From Gemmatimonadaceae bacterium (GTDB lineage: Bacteria > Gemmatimonadota > Gemmatimonadetes > Gemmatimonadales > Gemmatimonadaceae): a stretch of DNA of 64,000 nt. Position 1 is the stretch's first letter; each line of letters opens with the position of its first letter. Where the stretch lies: assembly GCA_019752115.1 (NCBI GenBank), contig JAIEMN010000018.1, positions 62,001 through 126,000 of the forward strand. The letters run 5' to 3'. The notes below the pieces were generated by a model that saw only the letters and a program-made list of their open reading frames with translations, did no database searches and had not been told where the DNA came from. Shown one piece after another: positions 1 through 10,713 of the stretch. The translations under genes and the position numbers were made by a program.

Positions 1-52
1 GCACCCGCGAGGAGAAGAGCGAGGGTCCCGTCGGACGCGTGGGCTTACTCAT
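1..52 (-). CDS. start of an unidentified protein (partial)
   Basis: An ATG at 52-50 overlaps the TGA of the upstream gene (ATGA). The frame stays open to the window edge and reads MSKPTRPTGPSLFSSRV. The overlap matches the coupling seen at other junctions in this cluster, so I read it as the N-terminus of the next gene in the operon. Seventeen residues are too few to name a product. The 3' end lies outside the window. Confidence 0.45.
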   Translation of the reverse strand, partial: MSKPTRPTGPSLFSSRV

Positions 53-612
53 TCGACCACCGCCATCAGCCCCAGCCGCTCGGCGAACGATTCCAGCGCC
101 GCGACCAGCGGCGTACGTGCATCCGCATCACCTGGGCGCGACTGCGCCGCGTGATCCGCCACGGTCCCCCACGTCGGTGCGGGCACCGTGTCGCGTTGGA
201 CCAGGCCGAGGGCCTCGCAGAGAAAGGGCCAGCGCGGCGTCGTGGCATACACGACCAGCAGCAGAGCGGGCGCCAGCACCAGCTGATCCGTGGCGGTGGC
301 CATACTCAACTCCACCTCACCGTACGCGGCCAGCGGCAGCCGGATGCGGCTCACCGCATCACGCACGTCGGTGAGGGGGATCCGGGCACCAGCCCATCGG
401 CGGGCACTTCGGTGGTCATGCACGAAGACGTCCACCGTGTCGTCGTCGACGCTGGCCAGATGCGCGGCAAGCGCGTGCAAATGCTCGACGATGCGCTCGG
501 CCGGCGCCCACGCCTGGATGCAGTGCATACCGGCGTGCATGCCACACACGAACCACTCCGGACGCACCGCAAAGCGCGCGAGCTCCACCGATCCGGCCTC
601 GAGCGCGGTCAT
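49..612 (-). CDS. hypothetical protein, 187 aa
   Basis: I do not recognise this protein. It begins at an ATG that overlaps the cca stop codon (ATGA, 612-609), and its own stop overlaps the next start, so it looks translationally coupled. The sequence is soluble and Ala/Val-rich, with no signal peptide. One hydrophobic stretch near the middle (about residues 105-122) is too weak to call a membrane segment. It holds several conserved-looking Trp, His and Cys residues in the first 35 positions. Its operon position next to a tRNA nucleotidyltransferase and an SDR gives no clear hint of function. Confidence 0.75.
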   Translation of the reverse strand: MTALEAGSVELARFAVRPEWFVCGMHAGMHCIQAWAPAERIVEHLHALAAHLASVDDDTVDVFVHDHRSARRWAGARIPLTDVRDAVSRIRLPLAAYGEVELSMATATDQLVLAPALLLVVYATTPRWPFLCEALGLVQRDTVPAPTWGTVADHAAQSRPGDADARTPLVAALESFAERLGLMAVVE

Positions 613-1907
613 CCCGCGGTCCGCTGCAGGATCTGGACCTGCGCGAGCAGCCGCTCGGGCGCATTCCGCGCCGGGTCCTCGACCACCCAGTCCACCAGCT
701 GCTGGAGTATCCGGCCGAGCGCCGGCCCGGGACCGACGCCGGCGCGCCGGAGGTCGTCACCGTCGACGGCCAAGTCCGCGATCTCGATGGGATCGCGGAA
801 GGCAATCGCCGTCAAACGTCGATAGAGCGTGCGCACGAGGGCCGGCGGGATGGCGGCATCGTGCGCCCACCGGGCTGCGGCCAGTCGAACGAAGCCGGCC
901 ACACGCAGGCGTCCCACCGACGCGGCGAGCCGGCGCAGGGCCGCATCGTCGGGAAGTTGCTGCGTGCGAAGACGCTGTGTGAGCTCCGCTCCGTGCCGAT
1001 CCCACCGCTCGACGAGACTCGACACCACCGTGATCTGCTGGTTGGAGAAACGCAGGGCGCGCAGGGCCGCCTCGGCGTCGCGGCCGTTGAGCGCGCTGAA
1101 GAGCGCGGCGATCCGCAGTGGCAGGCGCAGCGGCCGCGCCGGCAGCGTTGGCCGCGGCAGCGCATCGATGGCCGCGAGATCCCCGTCGGTCACCGCAGCG
1201 AGCGCCGGGATGAGCGCGGTGAAGGCGCCGGCGTCGCGCCATCGCGCAAAGGCCACCGAGGGCGCCGGCGCCTGTTCCATGGTCTTCTCGAGTTCCTGCT
1301 TCACGCGCTCCGGCGAGAGCCGGGTCAGGAACGGCGCGCTGGCCACGATCGCCGCCCACGTGTGGTCGTCGAGGGAGAAACCGAACCGCGACGCGAACCG
1401 GATGGCCCGCAGGGCCCGCAACCGATCCTCGCGCATGCGTTCGTCCGCGACGCCCACCGCGCGCACGACCCCGCGCGCGAGGTCGCCCTGCCCGTCGAAC
1501 GGATCGCGCAGCGTCTTCGCGATGGGATCGTACGCGATGGCGTTGATGGTGAAGTCACGCCGTGCCAGATCCTCATCGAGCGACGCGCCGAATGCGACTA
1601 CCGCGTGGCGTCCGTCGGTCTGGACATCGTGGCGAAAGGTCGTGACCTCATGCATGCGGCCGTCGCGATCGAGCACGCCAATCGTCCCGAATTCGATCCC
1701 CACCGGTACGGTGCGGCGAAACAGCTTGCGGACCTCCGTTGGCGTGGCCGACGTGGCCAGGTCCCAGTCGAGATGGGCCAGCCCCAGCAAGGCATCGCGC
1801 ACGGCTCCGCCCACGCACCAGGCCTCGAATCCCGCGTCCTGTAAGGTCCGCGCGATCTCGATGACGGTGCCCGGCGGCCGCAGGGCGCGCGCCTGGCTGT
1901 CGGTCAG
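609..1907 (-). CDS. cca: CCA tRNA nucleotidyltransferase / poly(A) polymerase family
   Basis: Class II nucleotidyltransferase of the CCA-adding/poly(A) polymerase family, expected to complete or repair tRNA 3' CCA ends using CTP and ATP. The N-terminal catalytic head has the GGAVRDALLG motif followed by the DWDLATSA carboxylates. Next come VGIEFGTIGV and a neck region with the RRDFTINAIAYDP motif, then RALRAIRFASRFGF. No C-terminal HD motif is evident. The start is uncertain: no in-frame ATG, GTG or TTG lies between the SDR stop and the catalytic motif, and the frame is open back to 2099 inside the SDR gene. I place the start at a CTG (1907) overlapping the SDR TGA. Confidence 0.88.
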   Translation of the reverse strand: MTDSQARALRPPGTVIEIARTLQDAGFEAWCVGGAVRDALLGLAHLDWDLATSATPTEVRKLFRRTVPVGIEFGTIGVLDRDGRMHEVTTFRHDVQTDGRHAVVAFGASLDEDLARRDFTINAIAYDPIAKTLRDPFDGQGDLARGVVRAVGVADERMREDRLRALRAIRFASRFGFSLDDHTWAAIVASAPFLTRLSPERVKQELEKTMEQAPAPSVAFARWRDAGAFTALIPALAAVTDGDLAAIDALPRPTLPARPLRLPLRIAALFSALNGRDAEAALRALRFSNQQITVVSSLVERWDRHGAELTQRLRTQQLPDDAALRRLAASVGRLRVAGFVRLAAARWAHDAAIPPALVRTLYRRLTAIAFRDPIEIADLAVDGDDLRRAGVGPGPALGRILQQLVDWVVEDPARNAPERLLAQVQILQRTAG

Positions 1908-2659
1908 CCGCAGAGCACGCTCCCGCCGTTCACGTTCAGGATCTCCCCGGTCACGTGACGGGCCAAGGGACTCGCCAGGAAGAGCACCGGCCCCGCGATG
2001 TCCATCGGGGAGGCGACCCGGCCCAGCGGGATGTTCGCGGCAATGCGCTCCACGCCCTCGCCGGCGAAGGGGCGTGCCACCGCTTCGGTATCCACCCAAC
2101 CCGGCGCGACGCTATTCACCGTGATGTCACGCGGGCCGACCTCCACCGCCATCGACTTCACGAACGAGATCATGGCGCCCTTGGACGCGGCGTAATCGGC
2201 GTGCCCGGCCTCCCCACGCTGCCCGGCGGTACTCGAGATGAAGATCAGCCGACCACCATTCGGCATGTGGCGGATCGCTGCGCGGGCGCCAAAGAACATC
2301 CCGTCCACGTTCGTGGCCAGCGTCTGGCGCCAGCGATCATCATCGAGGTCGCGCACGGACACCGGGATGTCCGGCCAGATACCCGAATTGCCGACGAAGA
2401 TGTCCACGCGGCCGAACTGCGCGACGGCCTCCTGCACAAAGGCGTCATTGGCCGAGCGGGTCGACAGGTCTCCCTTGTACGCAAAGCCGCGCCGACCGGC
2501 GGCACCGATCTCCGCCAGCACGGCGTCCGCTTCGGCGTCGCGCGAACGGTACGCGATCCCCACGTCGCAGCCAGCCTGGGCCAGCAGGCGCGCACACGCC
2601 GCGCCAATGCCGCGGGCGCCGCCGGTGACGAGCGCGACCTTTCCCGAGAGGTTGATCAT
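1904..2659 (-). CDS. short-chain dehydrogenase/reductase (FabG-like)
   Basis: Classical SDR oxidoreductase of 251 aa, the usual family length. It has the NAD(P)-binding TGGARGIG motif at residues 12-19, the NNAG-equivalent region (VGNSGIW), a catalytic Ser in FISSTAG, and the YAASK catalytic Tyr/Lys pair near residue 155. The C-terminal half has PGWVDTEAVARPF and a typical end (GEILNVNGGSVLCG). Overall it resembles 3-oxoacyl-ACP reductases, but substrate cannot be assigned from sequence. It starts with an ATG overlapping the gmhA stop, so it is coupled to a sugar isomerase gene. A role in sugar or acyl reduction is possible. Confidence 0.9.
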   Translation of the reverse strand: MINLSGKVALVTGGARGIGAACARLLAQAGCDVGIAYRSRDAEADAVLAEIGAAGRRGFAYKGDLSTRSANDAFVQEAVAQFGRVDIFVGNSGIWPDIPVSVRDLDDDRWRQTLATNVDGMFFGARAAIRHMPNGGRLIFISSTAGQRGEAGHADYAASKGAMISFVKSMAVEVGPRDITVNSVAPGWVDTEAVARPFAGEGVERIAANIPLGRVASPMDIAGPVLFLASPLARHVTGEILNVNGGSVLCG

Positions 2660-3243
2660 AGCGTGGCCTCGATGGCATCACAGATGGCGTGCTGAATGCA
2701 CAAGTGGAGTTCCTGCGCCCGATCGGTGCGCGTCGTGGGCACGACGAGACACAGGTCCGCCTTTGCCTTCAGGGCACCGCCATCCTTGGCCGACAACGCG
2801 AGCACCGCGACGCCTTTCTCGCGCGCCGCATCGGCCGCGAGCAGCACATTCGGCGAATTGCCGCTCGTGGAGTGGATGACCAGCAGGTCGCCAACTCTTG
2901 CCAGCGCTTGCACTTGGCGTTCGAAGATGTGATCGAACCCGAAGTCATTCCCGGTCGCGGTCAGCAGCGAGGAGTCGGTCGTCAGGGCCACCGCCGGATA
3001 CGGACGACGATTCCGCATGTACCGCACGACGTACTCGGTGGCGAGGTGCTGCGCATCGGCAGCCGACCCGCCATTGCCGCAGAAGAAGATCGTACCGCCG
3101 CGGGCCACGGTGGCCTGCACCATCGCCAGCGCGGCGCCCAGATCCTGCTCGAGCTGCGCGGCGGTGCGGGTGGCGGTGTCTGCCAGTTCGCGCAGGGCGC
3201 CAAGGATTGGCGCGACCGCGGTCGGATCGTGTGAGGTCGTCAT
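2656..3243 (-). CDS. gmhA: SIS-domain phosphoheptose isomerase
   Basis: A 195-aa single SIS-domain protein matching the GmhA/DiaA family. GmhA converts sedoheptulose 7-phosphate to D-glycero-D-manno-heptose 7-phosphate, the first step of LPS-core heptose synthesis. Visible motifs are FFCGNGGSAADAQHLA near residues 53-68, which forms the phosphosugar-binding loop, then LTTDSSLLTATGND and the second SIS loop IHSTSGNSPNV. The length is that of GmhA. DiaA, a replication regulator, is the main alternative. No gmhB, hldE or gmhD is in the window. The gene lies between a CpsB-type phosphatase and an SDR, which favours an envelope role. Confidence 0.88.
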   Translation of the reverse strand: MTTSHDPTAVAPILGALRELADTATRTAAQLEQDLGAALAMVQATVARGGTIFFCGNGGSAADAQHLATEYVVRYMRNRRPYPAVALTTDSSLLTATGNDFGFDHIFERQVQALARVGDLLVIHSTSGNSPNVLLAADAAREKGVAVLALSAKDGGALKAKADLCLVVPTTRTDRAQELHLCIQHAICDAIEATL

Positions 3244-3286
3244 CGGAAATCGTCAGGGAAAGGCGACGGCCGCCGGCACCTGGGCA

Positions 3287-4033
3287 TCAGCCGCGGCCGA
3301 ACCACTTCTTCACGGCGCCGAGCACACCGCGCTTGAGCGGCGGCACCGGCATCGGGTCTTCGTCGTGCAACACCGCCTCGGCATTGGCGTGCAGCAACAG
3401 TTCCGCCTGCTCCGCCCCGCCGCGCTCCAGGAGCCAGTCGCGCGCCGCCCCCAGTGAGCGGTGATCGCCGTGATTGTCCGAAGCGAGGATATCGATGAGC
3501 CCCTCGGCGAGCATGTCGCGCGCGAGCTCGGACGGCACGCCGCGGCCCATCAGGACCGAGGCATCCGTCTGGATCACCACCCCGATCTTGCGCCACTCGC
3601 GGACGAGCTCGAGGGTGCAACCGAAGTACCGCTCCGGATGCGCCAGCATGGGGGTGCGCCCCATGCGGGTAATCCGCCGCAGTTCGTTGGTCGCGCCCGG
3701 CGGCAGACCGCCACGGGTGAACTCCACGAGGAGGGCACGCGACCCCTCCAGTGCGAGATACGGCGCCGTGAGATCCACGCCCGGCGAATCGAGCATGATC
3801 TCCCAGCCAAGCTTGAGCGTGATGCCCTTCGGCGCGCGCGCCTTGAGCTCGTCGAAGAGCGCGCGATGACTTTCCCAGGGCGCGTTCGCCGCCTGACTCG
3901 CATTCAAGTGCGGCGTGCAGACGAGCACCTCAACGCCTTGTCCGACAAAGCGTTCGAGTACGGGAAGCGAGACGTCGAATGAAGGGGACCCATCATCGAC
4001 GCCTGGCAGCAGGTGCGTGTGCACGTCGATCAT
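3287..4033 (-). CDS. CpsB/YwqE-type PHP-domain protein-tyrosine phosphatase
   Basis: PHP-superfamily metallophosphatase of 248 aa. The N-terminus, MIDVHTHLLPGVDDG, is the hallmark of the CpsB/CapC/YwqE family, which dephosphorylates bacterial tyrosine kinases that control capsule and exopolysaccharide export. Further metal-ligand candidates are CTPHLN (about residue 40), LAHPERYFG (about 130) and ASDNHGDH (about 190). The C-terminus is short and Lys/Arg-rich. No cognate BY-kinase gene is nearby, so the substrate is unknown. A GAGGG about 8 nt upstream supports the ATG at 4033. Confidence 0.88.
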   Translation of the reverse strand: MIDVHTHLLPGVDDGSPSFDVSLPVLERFVGQGVEVLVCTPHLNASQAANAPWESHRALFDELKARAPKGITLKLGWEIMLDSPGVDLTAPYLALEGSRALLVEFTRGGLPPGATNELRRITRMGRTPMLAHPERYFGCTLELVREWRKIGVVIQTDASVLMGRGVPSELARDMLAEGLIDILASDNHGDHRSLGAARDWLLERGGAEQAELLLHANAEAVLHDEDPMPVPPLKRGVLGAVKKWFGRG

Positions 4034-4057
4034 GTCAGCACCCTCGCCGGAGGTGAA

Positions 4058-4404
4058 TCACCCCCGCATGGCTCCGGGAATCGCGGCAATCCGGGCCATC
4101 GCTCGGGCCGCGCGGGCTTCCATCTGCGACGGATCGTCGGCCGCTGCTTGAAAGGCGTAGGTCACGAGCGAGTCCACGGCGAGCAGGTCGAGGGCGGTAT
4201 CGCGCGAGGTGGAGCCACTCGCCAGCAGGGCATCCAGCAGCTGCTCACCGGCCTCGAGACACGCCTCCGGCACGTCGACCACGGGGCGCGCGACCGCGGG
4301 CGCCAGCAGATCCCGGAGCCGCGCGTGCAGCGCCGTGGGCGGCGCGGGCTCGATCCGATCGATCCACTCGCCCACGGTCTGCGCCGTACTGGTCGGCATG
4401 GCCG

Positions 4405-4408
<4 letters not shown>
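4058..4408 (-). CDS. hypothetical protein, 116 aa
   Basis: Small Ala-rich, probably all-helical cytoplasmic protein with no signal peptide or membrane segment and no family I recognise. The first candidate start is a GTG (4408) overlapping the alaS TGA. An ATG three codons later (4399) is equally possible. The last 40 residues (YAFQAAADDPSQMEARAARA) suggest a helix-turn-helix bundle. It sits between alaS and the PHP phosphatase with short gaps, so it is probably co-transcribed with them. Confidence 0.7.
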
Positions 4409-7185
<2,777 letters not shown>

Positions 7186-7191
7186 CTCGGC

Positions 7192-7197
7192 AATATA
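7192..7197 (-). promoter_or_regulatory. -10 element of alaS, predicted leaderless start
   Basis: The minus strand reads GGTTATATTGCCGAG-ATG. TATATT lies exactly 6 nt before the alaS ATG, which would put transcription initiation at or next to the A of ATG. No TTGACA-like -35 is visible at 16-18 nt. The same TTATATTGCCG string precedes uvrB at the same distance. Initiation at this spot is inferred. Confidence 0.5.
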
Positions 7198-7224
7198 ACC
7201 GAGACGCCCCGGGAGCTCCTCCTG

Positions 7225-7875
7225 CTAGTCCTCGCTGGGGGCGCTCAATACCTGACGCACGGCGTCTCGGGCCACCCCGCCACCGTAGCCGCGCCGCAGG
7301 AGGAAGCCGAGGAGCTTGCGCCGTGCCGCCTCGGGATCGTCGTTCCTAAGGGTGCGCGCCCGTTTCCGTGCCGCCTCCATGCACGCGGCGCGTTCGTCAA
7401 AGCCATCCTGCGCGATGGCACCGGCAATGGCGTCCTGCACCGCCTTGCCGCTGACGCCCTTCTTCCGGAGCTGCTGCCGAACCCGCGCCGGCGCCTCGCC
7501 GCGGCGCAACCGCGCGGCCGCTTCGGCTTCGGCGACGGCCTCGTCGGAGAGCACGCCGCTCTGCTCCAGTCGGTCGAGCGCGGCGGCGATCTGCGCCGGC
7601 GTCGCCTCGCGCTTCCGCAACCGGAGTTCGAGTTCACGACGGGTCCGCCGACCGCGGGCGAGGTAGTCGAGGGCACGATCCGCCAGATCGGTGATGACGT
7701 GCTCCTCGGTGAGCCTGGCCAGCGCACTCTCGGAGAGTTCGACACCCGGTCGGGTCGCGCCGGTGTCGGCGAGCACGGCGACGCCCACCAGGAGCTGCCG
7801 GCCGTCGCTGAGGGAGAGGAGATAGCGGCCGGGGCGCTTGGGGCTTTCGCGGATGTCCTTCAGGGTTGGGGACAT
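7225..7875 (-). CDS. recX: regulatory protein RecX
   Basis: RecX modulates RecA filaments, usually by inhibiting recombinase activity. The 216-aa protein has three-helix RecX repeats: ALDYLARGRRTRRELELRLRKR, whose RRTRRELELRL core is typical, then LDRLEQSGVLSDEAVA, and the LRRKGVSGKAVQDAI-like second repeat. The C-terminus is LLGFLLRRGYGGGVARDAVRQVL. It lies downstream of recA on the same strand, as is common, but about 300 nt of repeat-rich DNA separate the two. An in-frame ATG at 7875 begins MSPTLKDIRESPKR, a normal RecX opening. Confidence 0.9.
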   Translation of the reverse strand: MSPTLKDIRESPKRPGRYLLSLSDGRQLLVGVAVLADTGATRPGVELSESALARLTEEHVITDLADRALDYLARGRRTRRELELRLRKREATPAQIAAALDRLEQSGVLSDEAVAEAEAAARLRRGEAPARVRQQLRKKGVSGKAVQDAIAGAIAQDGFDERAACMEAARKRARTLRNDDPEAARRKLLGFLLRRGYGGGVARDAVRQVLSAPSED

Positions 7876-7905
7876 GGGCGGGGTGAGGCGGCGGCGGCGG
7901 GAACT

Positions 7906-7985
7906 GCGGGAAGACGTACGGCGGGAAGACGTACGGCGGGAAGACGTACGGCGGGAAGACGTACGGCGGGAAGGCGTACGGCGGG
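7906..7985. repeat. 15-bp tandem repeat, five copies
   Basis: The unit GCGGGAAGACGTACG occurs five times head to tail at 7906-7980. Four copies are identical, the fifth has one change (AAGGCG), and a partial GCGGG follows. Each unit junction contains the palindrome CGTACG. The array is in the recA-recX intergenic gap. The decanucleotide ACGTACGGCG recurs at 9800-9809 on the other side of recA. It is too short and has no spacers, so it is not a CRISPR. Confidence 0.95.
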
Positions 7986-7993
7986 GGCCGGCG

Positions 7994-8054
7994 GCGGAAG
8001 CTGGGACTACGGGAGCTGGACGGCGGAAGCTGAACTACGGAAGCTGGACGGCGG
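7994..8054. repeat. degenerate 14-15-bp repeats, about four copies
   Basis: Read on the minus strand this segment is built from units like AGCTTCCGCCGTCC alternating with AGCTTCCGTAGTTC, including variants AGCTCCCGTAGTCCC. About four units follow the 15-bp array directly. Both unit types share a CTTCC-(C)-GCCGT core with the 15-bp array, which suggests common origin or common protein recognition. Confidence 0.8.
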
Positions 8055-8077
8055 GTTGGGTGGGGAGGGATACAGCG

Positions 8078-8151
8078 AGGGCCGAGGGGACCCATGATGA
8101 GCCGTGGTGATCCGGGCACCACTTCCCACCATGAGCGACCCCCTCGGCCCT
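8078..8151. promoter_or_regulatory. nested inverted repeat downstream of recA
   Basis: Outer arms AGGGCCGAGGGG (8078-8089) and CCCCTCGGCCCT (8140-8151) are perfect 12-bp complements. Inside them GTGGTG (8104-8109) and CACCAC (8117-8122) form a second 6-bp stem with a 7-nt loop. It lies 22 nt past the recA stop, so it may end recA transcription or protect its 3' end. It has no T-run, which argues against a simple intrinsic terminator. Confidence 0.6.
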
Positions 8152-8173
8152 GATTCGCCGAGTGGCGGAGGAG

Positions 8174-9211
<1,038 letters not shown>

Positions 9212-9297
9212 GAGAACCGCCGTCGTGAGGGGTGAAGCCTGCCATGCCCTGGCCCGCGAAAATTGGGGAAGAACGCGGACAGGAAGAAGACCCGAAT

Positions 9298-9326
9298 AAA
9301 GTACGAAGAAAGTTCGATGTGGACAA
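9298..9326 (-). promoter_or_regulatory. candidate recA promoter
   Basis: On the minus strand TTGTCC (9326-9321) is followed after 17 nt by TACTTT (9303-9298). The -35 is reasonable and the -10 is weak (3 of 6 matches), so this is only a plausible sigma70-type site. Its -35 lies inside the inverted repeat at 9317-9345, the layout expected for a repressible promoter. Confidence 0.3.
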
Positions 9327-9345
9327 CTGGGCATTTCGTCCACAT
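9317..9345. promoter_or_regulatory. 8-bp inverted repeat upstream of recA, possible operator
   Basis: ATGTGGAC (9317-9324) and GTCCACAT (9338-9345) are perfect inverted copies separated by 13 nt. The site is in the short yraN-recA gap and overlaps the -35 of the candidate recA promoter. It could bind a dimeric repressor such as LexA. It has no T-run and so is a poor terminator for yraN. It does not match the E. coli or Bacillus SOS box. Confidence 0.4.
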
Positions 9346-9354
9346 GAGCCCGCC

Positions 9355-9720
9355 TCATTTGAGGGGAAATGCGTCTGGAATGTGGCGAATACGGATCTTT
9401 TGACCGATTACCAACACCCCGACCACGTCGAATCGGTACCGGAGCGCCGGCGACCCGTGGCGATCCACCCAAACCCGGGCCGACCGTCCCAGTTCCCGCT
9501 GCTTCCGGATATGCACCGCCTCGACCGGGGAACCAAAGCCGTCACCGCGCCGCGCCTTCACTTCCACGAACGCCACCTCGTCGCCGCGCTGCACAACGAG
9601 ATCGATGTCGCGATGCCCGCTGCGAAAGCGATGCGCCACGACCGCCCAGCCATCGCGACGCAACCACTTCGCCGCGATCCGCTCTCCGAGGAGCCCGAGT
9701 GCCTGTCGCTGTTTCGTCAT
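9355..9720 (-). CDS. yraN: YraN family (UPF0102) endonuclease-like protein
   Basis: Small protein of the UPF0102/YraN family, which has a restriction-endonuclease-like fold; its physiological role is still unsettled. The start [20 protein letters not shown] is the usual family opening, followed by [23 protein letters not shown], with the D-x(n)-E-x-K catalytic pattern. The length of 121 aa is typical. The frame is open further upstream, with an in-frame ATG at 9759, but the extension is not family-like and crosses a hairpin. No Shine-Dalgarno is obvious before 9720. Confidence 0.88.
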   Translation of the reverse strand: MTKQRQALGLLGERIAAKWLRRDGWAVVAHRFRSGHRDIDLVVQRGDEVAFVEVKARRGDGFGSPVEAVHIRKQRELGRSARVWVDRHGSPALRYRFDVVGVLVIGQKIRIRHIPDAFPLK

Positions 9721-9724
9721 GGCG

Positions 9725-9747
9725 GCCACGATAGCCAGGATCGTGGC
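9725..9747. promoter_or_regulatory. 8-bp inverted repeat just upstream of yraN
   Basis: GCCACGAT (9725-9732) and ATCGTGGC (9740-9747) are perfect inverted copies with a 7-nt loop, four nucleotides from the yraN ATG. If transcribed it would form a hairpin over the ribosome-binding region. Alternatively it is an operator. Function is inferred. Confidence 0.35.
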
Positions 9748-9793
9748 GGCGTGTGTCATCGAACGAACGCGGGCGGGGCTTTTTGGACGAGAG

Positions 9794-9848
9794 GCGTATA
9801 CGTACGGCGCAGACAAACCGCGCATACGTACTGCGTATACGTGGGGCG
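9794..9848. repeat. three near-identical 16-bp repeats in the yraN-glpQ gap
   Basis: GCGTATACGTACGGCG (9794-9809), GCGCATACGTACTGCG (9820-9835) and GCGTATACGTGGGGCG (9833-9848) match each other at about 13-14 of 16 positions. The last two overlap by 3 nt. They contain the palindromes GTATAC and TACGTA. ACGTACGGCG is shared with the tandem array at 7906-7985. Confidence 0.8.
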
Positions 9849-9863
9849 GGAACGGCGGGGGGT

Positions 9864-10643
9864 TTAGGCGCCGGTGCGGGCGGCGAGGATGAGGCCGGGG
9901 TCGTCGCTGATGATGCCGTTCACGCCGTTGCGCCAGAGGCGCTGCGCTTGGGCGGGGTCATTCACCGTCCACACGTGGGTCACGTTGCCGAAGGGCTTGG
10001 TGGCGCGGGCCAGCGCGGCGATCGGTACCGGGATGCCGTTGTAGAAGGGCGGAATGCACAGCGCCTGGAACCAGGGGCGTGCGACGGGGCGTCGCAGCAG
10101 GGCCGGCAGGAGCAGGCGCGCGACATCCGGCGTGCTCGCGCCGAGCCAGAAGCCGGCATCGCGCAATGGTCGCGTGCTCTCCGGGTCGAAGCCGGCCACG
10201 ATGATGCGGTCGGTGAGCGCGTGGCGGGCAACGGCGTCACGCAGCAACAGCGACGCCGCCGGTGTCTTGAGCTCGATGATCAGCGGGAGGTCACGCGGCA
10301 GCGACTCGATGACCTCGTCGAACGTCGGGATGCCTGCCCCCCGTCCGCGCCACGGGAACGTTCGGCCGTCGCGCGTGAAACGCGCGCCCGCGTCGAACTG
10401 GCGAAGCTCGGCGGCGGTGTACTGGGCCACCGCGCCCGTGCCGTCCGTAGTTCGATCGAGCGTCGGGTCGTGCATCAGGACCAGGACGCCGTCGCGGGAC
10501 ACGTGCAGATCGAACTCCAGCGCGTCCACGCCCAGGGCCACGGCTTCGAGCAGCGACGGAATCGTGTTCTCCGGCGCGTGGGCCCGATTGCCTCGGTGCC
10601 CGATCACGGGGCGGGCGTGTGGATCGCGAAGAATCACCGGCAT
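9864..10643 (-). CDS. ugpQ: glycerophosphodiester phosphodiesterase
   Basis: GDPD family enzyme that hydrolyses glycerophosphodiesters to glycerol 3-phosphate and an alcohol. Key motifs are GHRGNRAHAPENT near residue 15, which provides the His and Glu of the active site, then ALEFDLHVSRDGVLVLMHDP with metal-binding E and D and the second catalytic His, and LDRTTDGTG. The C-terminal half has WTVNDPAQAQRLWRNGVNGIISDDP. There is no signal peptide when started at ATG 10643 (MPVILRDPHARP). The longer frame to 10694 adds a non-conserved leader. It is the cytoplasmic UgpQ type rather than GlpQ. Confidence 0.9.
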   Translation of the reverse strand: MPVILRDPHARPVIGHRGNRAHAPENTIPSLLEAVALGVDALEFDLHVSRDGVLVLMHDPTLDRTTDGTGAVAQYTAAELRQFDAGARFTRDGRTFPWRGRGAGIPTFDEVIESLPRDLPLIIELKTPAASLLLRDAVARHALTDRIIVAGFDPESTRPLRDAGFWLGASTPDVARLLLPALLRRPVARPWFQALCIPPFYNGIPVPIAALARATKPFGNVTHVWTVNDPAQAQRLWRNGVNGIISDDPGLILAARTGA

Positions 10644-10713
10644 CAGGCACACAGGGGCAGAAATGACACGCGGGGCGGCACCCAAAGGTACCACCCCGCG
10701 CCGGCCGGGCGAT

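Noticed and set aside
7906-7985. Possible CRISPR array
   Set aside because: Units are 15 bp, contiguous, without spacers, and no cas genes are near.
7634-8122. 162-aa minus frame with PPYVF repeats
   Set aside because: It is only the translation of the 15-bp tandem array, and it overlaps recX in another frame.
9725-9747. Terminator for the upstream glycerophosphodiesterase gene
   Set aside because: The dyad lies next to the yraN start, has no T-run on either strand, and is over 110 nt from the end of that gene, so I list it only as a possible regulatory hairpin.
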